Below, piece after piece: positions 59,717 through 64,000 of a stretch of DNA of 64,000 nucleotides (position 1 is its first letter; every line of letters begins with the position of its first letter). This stretch comes from Haemophilus parainfluenzae (GTDB lineage: Bacteria; Pseudomonadota; Gammaproteobacteria; Enterobacterales; Pasteurellaceae). Made by a program: the position numbers and the translations under genes. Below the pieces are notes generated by a model. The model ran no database searches. It was not told the DNA's origin and saw only the letters and a list, made by a program, of their open reading frames with translations. The DNA lies in NCBI RefSeq assembly GCF_900450995.1, contig NZ_UGHY01000002.1, positions 632,501 to 696,500 of the forward strand, given 5' to 3'.

Positions 59717-59773
59717 CAGTCTAACTTTTTGGGGTCAGATTAAAATGACCGCTCTTTTATTATCAACTAAACC

Positions 59774-61144
59774 TTAAGAACACACTACTTTCACCGCTAA
59801 GCCACCTTTCGATGTTTCTCGATATTTGGCATTCATATCTTTACCTGTTTCATACATGGTTTCGATAACTTTATCCAAGGTTACACGAGGATTTGTGGTA
59901 CGGCGTAATGCCATACGGCTGGCATTAATTGCTTTCACTGAAGCAATCGCGTTACGCTCAATACAAGGCACCTGTACTTGTCCACCAACTGGGTCGCAAG
60001 TTAAGCCAAGATTATGTTCCATCGCAATTTCAGCTGCAATGCACACTTGTACTGGCGTACCGCCTAGGACTTCCGTTAGACCAGCCGCAGCCATTGAACA
60101 TGCTACACCCACTTCACCTTGGCAGCCAACTTCTGCACCTGAAATAGACGCATTCATCTTATAAAGTGAACCAATCATACCTGCTGCTAATAAGTAGCGC
60201 TCAATCACGTCTTGTGTTAACGGTCCTACAAATTTTTCGTAATAAGAAAGCACAGCTGGCACAATACCACAAGCACCATTTGTTGGTGCGGTCACAACTC
60301 GTCCACCCGCAGCATTCTCTTCGTTTACGGCAAGGGCAAACATATTCACCCAGTCGATTACATGCATCGGATCATTTGCAAGACGATTACTATTGGCTTG
60401 CAAGAGACGATAAAGTGAAGGTGCACGACGCACCACTTTTAATGGACCAGGTAACACACCTTCTGTATTGACACCATGTTCAATACAATCCTTCATGGTT
60501 TTCCAGACATTATGTAAATGCGCTTCAACCTCTTTTTTATCATGTAATGCCAACTCATTTCTCATCATTACCGTAGAAAGCATTAAGCCATTTTCCTGAC
60601 AATGTTTCAAAATATCTTCAGCATATTGATAAGGATACGGTACGGCCACAGAATTCTCTTCCTCTTGACCGAAATGCGCTTCATCTACGATAAAACCACC
60701 ACCGATAGAATAATAAGTCTGACGGTAAAGCACATTGCGCTCAGCATCTAATGCAGTAATGGTCATGCCGTTTTCATGCAACGATAAAAAGGAATTATGG
60801 AATACCATATTAGTATCCCAGTCGAAATTAACCGTTTTCTTACCCTGTGCAATTGACAGTTTTTTGGTTTGTTTAACCTGTTCGATAAAAGTTGGGATTA
60901 AATCAATGTCTACATCATGTGGTAGATAACCGGCTAATCCCATAATGATCGCAATATCTGTATTATGGCCAAGCCCTGTCATAGAGAGAGAACCATATAC
61001 ATCAACGTGCAAGGTTGCAACGGCATCAAATTTACCTTGCTCGATTAAATCATCAATAAACTGCTTACCTGCTTTCATCGGGCCAACAGTATGCGAGCTG
61101 GATGGCCCTACTCCCACTTTAAACATATCAAATACACTAATCAT
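59774..61144 (-). CDS. sdaA: L-serine ammonia-lyase (iron-sulfur L-serine dehydratase)
   Basis: The 456-residue single-chain enzyme deaminates serine to pyruvate. The N-terminal beta domain ([24 protein letters not shown]) is followed by the catalytic alpha domain with cysteines in [31 protein letters not shown] and [10 protein letters not shown] that ligate the 4Fe-4S cluster. The serine transporter gene sdaC lies 34 nt upstream on the same strand, giving an uptake-and-breakdown operon. Confidence 0.96.
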   Translation of the reverse strand: MISVFDMFKVGVGPSSSHTVGPMKAGKQFIDDLIEQGKFDAVATLHVDVYGSLSMTGLGHNTDIAIIMGLAGYLPHDVDIDLIPTFIEQVKQTKKLSIAQGKKTVNFDWDTNMVFHNSFLSLHENGMTITALDAERNVLYRQTYYSIGGGFIVDEAHFGQEEENSVAVPYPYQYAEDILKHCQENGLMLSTVMMRNELALHDKKEVEAHLHNVWKTMKDCIEHGVNTEGVLPGPLKVVRRAPSLYRLLQANSNRLANDPMHVIDWVNMFALAVNEENAAGGRVVTAPTNGACGIVPAVLSYYEKFVGPLTQDVIERYLLAAGMIGSLYKMNASISGAEVGCQGEVGVACSMAAAGLTEVLGGTPVQVCIAAEIAMEHNLGLTCDPVGGQVQVPCIERNAIASVKAINASRMALRRTTNPRVTLDKVIETMYETGKDMNAKYRETSKGGLAVKVVCS

Positions 61145-61178
61145 ATTATTTTAATCCTAAGCTAAACTAAAAAGCCGC

Positions 61179-62417
61179 TTATAATAATCCATATACGACC
61201 GCGGAGATAGCAATTAATCCCATAACTGTAACAAATACATTGCTAAAACGACCTTGATAGCGTTTCATTGCAGGAACATTGCGGATCGCATACATAGGCA
61301 TAATGAAAAGGATCATCGCAATGATTGGACCACCAAGGGATTCAATCAAACCTAAAATACTTGGATTAATGATCGCGACGCCCCATAAAGTGAGTAAGAA
61401 GAATACTGCGGTACCGTAATTTAATTTTTTACGATTTACACTTTCACCTTTCATTTTGAGGTATAAACCTTCTAGACCTTCACGAGCCCCTAAATAATGG
61501 CCAAAGAATGAACTGGTAATTGCCAAGAACGCTACTAACGGACCAAAATAAGAGATGTATGGATTATCAAATTTGTTCGCAAGATAAGACAAGATACTGA
61601 TATTTTGTGCCTTTGCCTCTAATAACTCTGCCGGTGTTAACGTTAATACGCAGCTAAACACAAAGAACATCACAAAGAAAAGTAATACGGTTGAAGTACC
61701 TTTTTCTGTATGACCAATGTGATATTCCGTTTTATCAAAATCTTTATATTCACGTTGTTGAGAAAGTGTGAAAGAAGAAATTGCCGGAGAATGGTTAAAA
61801 GAGAAGACCAATACTGGGATAGTTAACCACAATGTAGTCACAAAGCCACTCGCTGTAGGAAGCTCATAAAGCATTGATGCATTCCATTGAGGAATGAGAT
61901 AGATTGATAATGCAAAGAGAATCAATACCAATGGATACACCAGTAATTCAGTGATTTTTAACATTACTTTTTCACTGAATAACATTACCGAAATCAAGAG
62001 CGCAATCAATACAAAAGAAAGAATCACGCGGTTTGGTGAAGCCATACCTAATTGGTTGACGATAAAAGAATCAACCGTATTGGTGATCCCGTTTCCATAA
62101 ATCAATAAAATTGGGAAGATCGCAAAGAAATATAATAAGGTAATTAATTTCCCTGCAGTCGGACCGAAATGTTCTTCTACCACTTCGGTAATATCACTGC
62201 CCGGTTTAGAAGAAGACAAAACGAAATAAGCCAAACCACGATGCGCAAAATATGTCATTGGTCCGACTAAGATAGCCATTACCACTAATGGCCAGAAACC
62301 GCCCATCCCTGCATTAATTGGTAAAAATAATACCCCTGCGCCCACCGCAGTACCAAATAAATTTAATACCCAAGCGGTATCAAATTTATTCCATTTTTTG
62401 TTAATTGTAGTGCTCAT
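61179..62417 (-). CDS. sdaC: Serine/proton symporter
   Basis: The 412-residue, 11-segment HAAAP-family transporter begins [29 protein letters not shown] and has [16 protein letters not shown] and [15 protein letters not shown], as in E. coli SdaC. It brings serine in for SdaA. A possible CRP site lies about 120 nt upstream, which would tie the operon to carbon status. The start ATG has GAGGGTGATG-like spacing to a ribosome site. Confidence 0.92.
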   Translation of the reverse strand: MSTTINKKWNKFDTAWVLNLFGTAVGAGVLFLPINAGMGGFWPLVVMAILVGPMTYFAHRGLAYFVLSSSKPGSDITEVVEEHFGPTAGKLITLLYFFAIFPILLIYGNGITNTVDSFIVNQLGMASPNRVILSFVLIALLISVMLFSEKVMLKITELLVYPLVLILFALSIYLIPQWNASMLYELPTASGFVTTLWLTIPVLVFSFNHSPAISSFTLSQQREYKDFDKTEYHIGHTEKGTSTVLLFFVMFFVFSCVLTLTPAELLEAKAQNISILSYLANKFDNPYISYFGPLVAFLAITSSFFGHYLGAREGLEGLYLKMKGESVNRKKLNYGTAVFFLLTLWGVAIINPSILGLIESLGGPIIAMILFIMPMYAIRNVPAMKRYQGRFSNVFVTVMGLIAISAVVYGLL

Positions 62418-62532
62418 ACATCACCCTCTAAAGTTAAAATTATAAAATCGTTCATTTAATGACTATTCATTCATTAAATTAGTGGCTGCATTATGATGAG
62501 AGTAGGGATTGATTGCAAAGTGCAAAATAATA

Positions 62533-62554
62533 AAGTGTGATCTTGCTAACAATT
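62533..62554 (-). promoter_or_regulatory. Candidate CRP site upstream of sdaC-sdaA
   Basis: TGTGA-TCTTGC-TAACA (core 62536-62551) matches TGTGA-N6-TCACA with one mismatch. It is the best such match in the 277-nt gap before sdaC. Otherwise the gap shows only AT-rich DNA. Confidence 0.4.
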
Positions 62555-62652
62555 TTATGTGACTTTTTTACATAAATATTTATCTAGATCAAAAAAGTGT
62601 GGTGAAAAATTTAAGCACATTTTAAAGAGAAGAAAAATGACTGAATAATGAA

Positions 62653-62684
62653 AAGAAAAAAGCCGCTAAATTTCTTTAGCGGCT
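62653..62684 (-). terminator. Terminator of the tRNA-Phe/tRNA-Asn unit
   Basis: AGCCGCTAAA / TTTAGCGGCT with a 4-nt loop. On the minus strand it is followed by TTTTTCTTTTC, 10 nt after tRNA-Asn. Confidence 0.85.
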
Positions 62685-62694
62685 TCTTAGAATT

Positions 62695-62770
62695 TGGCTC
62701 CTCCTGCGGGACTCGAACCTGCGACATATGGATTAACAGTCCACCGTTCTACCGACTGAACTAAGGAGGA
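62695..62770 (-). tRNA. tRNA-Asn (anticodon GTT)
   Basis: The 76-nt minus-strand sequence begins TCCTCCTTAG and ends with encoded GCCA. The cloverleaf is complete: D-arm AGTTCAGTCGGTAGAAC, anticodon loop CTGTTAA giving GTT, and T-arm GCAGGTTCGAGTCCCGC. It lies 2 nt after tRNA-Phe in the same transcript. Confidence 0.96.
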
Positions 62771-62772
62771 AA

Positions 62773-62848
62773 TGGTGCCTCGAGGCGGAATCGAACCACC
62801 GACACGGGGATTTTCAATCCCCTGCTCTACCGACTGAGCTATCGAGGC
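62773..62848 (-). tRNA. tRNA-Phe (anticodon GAA)
   Basis: The 76-nt minus-strand sequence begins GCCTCGATAG and ends with encoded ACCA. It has a full cloverleaf with anticodon loop TTGAAAA (GAA) and T-loop GGTTCGATTCC. It is the first tRNA of the pair. The 230 nt between it and mltC hold the mltC terminator and one USS but no gene. Confidence 0.96.
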
Positions 62849-63030
62849 GTTATCGTTATTGGCTACTGCCTGACAACGGAGCGTATTAAACTATTTTTTC
62901 GGGTATCGGTCAACAACTAAATTCAAAAAAAGTGAAAAATTTGGTGTGTTTGAATGGTTAATAACCAAAACGTCTATAAAAAGAACGCATTTTGAAAAAC
63001 TCAATCAAAAATAACCGCACTTTATAGAAA

Positions 63031-63064
63031 AAATAATGCCCGAGAGAAAAGTCTTTCGGGCATT
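63031..63064 (-). terminator. Terminator of mltC
   Basis: On the minus strand AATGCCCGA / TCGGGCATT is followed by ATTTTTTC, about 20 nt after the mltC stop. Confidence 0.85.
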
Positions 63065-63081
63065 GTATTTAATTTCTGAAA

Positions 63082-64000
63082 TTATCGTCTTACACGGAAT
63101 TTCTTCTGCGCCGCATCAACTTTCAACAAGTAGTTTCTTGCTTGTGAAGATGGGTGTGCGGTCGTTAAAATACGATACACTTGTTCAGGATACATTTGGT
63201 TGATCTTATAGATCGCCTCATCTTTATCCTCATCGAATACACGTAATACTGCACCTGCACCACTGTTGTAAGCAGAAATCATTGCAAAACGTTTAGAGGT
63301 AGGATTCGTAATACCATCTAAATATTGATTTTGCAGAATCCATAAGTAAGAAACCCCCGCATCAATGTTATTTGCAGGATCATAAAGGTAACGCGCAGAT
63401 GGTTGTCCCCCCTTACCTTTCATCGCAAATACATCGCGACCTGCTGTGCTTGGTACCACTTGCATTAAGCCGATTGCATTCGCATAACTGATCGCATACG
63501 GGTTGAAGCTAGATTCTGTTTGCATAATACCTAAAATCAAGCTTTCATCAATGCCATAGCGTTCTGCGGCTTTACGGACTAATGGAATATATTTTTGTGC
63601 ACGCACCTCAACGTGGTTTGCAATCATTGAAATCACCACAAATTGCACGGTGTTACCATTTTGCAGGCGGCGAGTTTGTAATTTATTTTGAATTAAATAA
63701 GTCGCAAAGTTACTTGCAATCACTTGGTTAGCAATTTGCTGACCATTGTTATCCACCACCTGTCCTAATAAGAAAGGACGCGTACTGATCGGTACATCAC
63801 CAGAAGCGAATAAGTCGATGCCTTTCGCATCCGAGCCCATCAATAAAGTATGGACAATCGCATTATGTAAGCGATTAAGATCTTGTTGAGTTTCAACAAT
63901 AATCGTACCTTCATCAAAGCTTACGTGACTACGCGTATAAAAAGAGTCTGTATATTTCACGTAGTCTTTACGGCTCGCCACTAAAAGCTCATTTACCCCC
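63082..64000 (-). CDS. mltC: Membrane-bound lytic murein transglycosylase C (5' end beyond window)
   Basis: The frame is open from 64000 to 63082 (about 306 codons) and has no start within the window; the GTG at 63981 is internal. The N-terminal part ([31 protein letters not shown]) and the SLT domain ([30 protein letters not shown], with the catalytic Glu in TESS, then YNSGAG) identify MltC. This is an outer-membrane lipoprotein that cleaves glycan strands to anhydro-muropeptides. The lipoprotein signal lies outside the window. Confidence 0.93.
   Translation of the reverse strand, partial: GVNELLVASRKDYVKYTDSFYTRSHVSFDEGTIIVETQQDLNRLHNAIVHTLLMGSDAKGIDLFASGDVPISTRPFLLGQVVDNNGQQIANQVIASNFATYLIQNKLQTRRLQNGNTVQFVVISMIANHVEVRAQKYIPLVRKAAERYGIDESLILGIMQTESSFNPYAISYANAIGLMQVVPSTAGRDVFAMKGKGGQPSARYLYDPANNIDAGVSYLWILQNQYLDGITNPTSKRFAMISAYNSGAGAVLRVFDEDKDEAIYKINQMYPEQVYRILTTAHPSSQARNYLLKVDAAQKKFRVRR

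Larger units (their letters stand above)
58499..59742 (+). mobile_element. IS3-family (IS150-like) insertion sequence, copy 3
   Basis: About 1244 bp with the same ends as copies 1 and 2, except that the right terminus reads CAGATTA instead of CAGATCA. AAA direct repeats flank it (58496-58498 and 59743-59745). Removing it restores AAAAGAGCGG...CCGCTCTTTT, a hairpin made of degenerate uptake sequences between the converging phosphoesterase and sdaA genes. orfB of this copy contains a perfect AAGTGCGGTCA, absent from the other two. Confidence 0.92.

Overview
The window reads as chromosomal DNA from a Haemophilus species in the H. parainfluenzae / H. influenzae group. The main evidence is the density of the 9-bp uptake sequence AAGTGCGGT (USS), present dozens of times on both strands, along with AT-rich coding sequence that favours TTA leucine codons and a gene content typical of Pasteurellaceae. 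The species call is inference. Nearly all the sequence is core chromosome. There is no prophage, CRISPR array or large island.

Layout. 0-7.3 kb: the conserved envelope/translation block cdsA-uppS-dxr-frr-pyrH and tsf-rpsB on the minus strand, with a phosphoethanolamine transferase gene inserted in the opposite direction. 7.3-10.3 kb: a methyltransferase, the tryptophan permease mtr under a near-perfect palindromic operator, and a LoiP-type lipoprotein protease. 10.4-15.5 kb: the acrRAB efflux operon with a palindromic operator. 15.5-16.8 kb: IS copy 1. 16.8-21.2 kb: ftsN, priA, trmB, yggL. 21.2-27.8 kb: the periplasmic nitrate reductase operon napFDAGHBC with an FNR site. napG and the start of napH look imported from another Pasteurellaceae lineage. 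27.8-34.1 kb: glutathionylspermidine synthetase/amidase, a dead yfiF-type methyltransferase, the pssA/psd phospholipid pair and fklB. 34.1-35.3 kb: IS copy 2. 35.3-41.4 kb: a lipoprotein, proB, folA, pfkA, another lipoprotein, yaaA, and dprA with a competence (CRP-S) promoter. Three genes here carry one-base homopolymer indels. 41.5-46.7 kb: the leuABCD operon with leader peptide and attenuator. 46.8-50.5 kb: metH. 50.5-53.6 kb: an orphan AT-rich membrane protein, a lipoprotein and a sucrose-type PTS EIIBC. 53.7-57.3 kb: tRNA-Leu, secG, topB, recR, ybaB. 57.4-59.7 kb: a metallophosphoesterase and IS copy 3. 59.8-64 kb: sdaA-sdaC, tRNA-Asn/tRNA-Phe and mltC (cut by the window edge).

Main themes. 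(1) Natural transformation shapes the window. USSs occur as inverted pairs forming terminators, occur inside genes where they encode recurring tetrapeptides such as ESAV, and dprA carries a Sxy/CRP-type site. (2) All three copies of one IS3-family (IS150-like) element sit inside the loop of an inverted-repeat terminator hairpin, made of paired USSs in two cases and degenerate USSs in the third. This suggests hairpin target choice and leaves each IS flanked by uptake signals. (3) napG is preceded by an Actinobacillus-type uptake motif and uses different leucine codons, consistent with replacement of part of the nap operon by transformation. (4) Four genes are broken: yfiF by two nonsense codons, and pfkA, yaaA and a lipoprotein by single-base homopolymer changes that may be sequencing errors.
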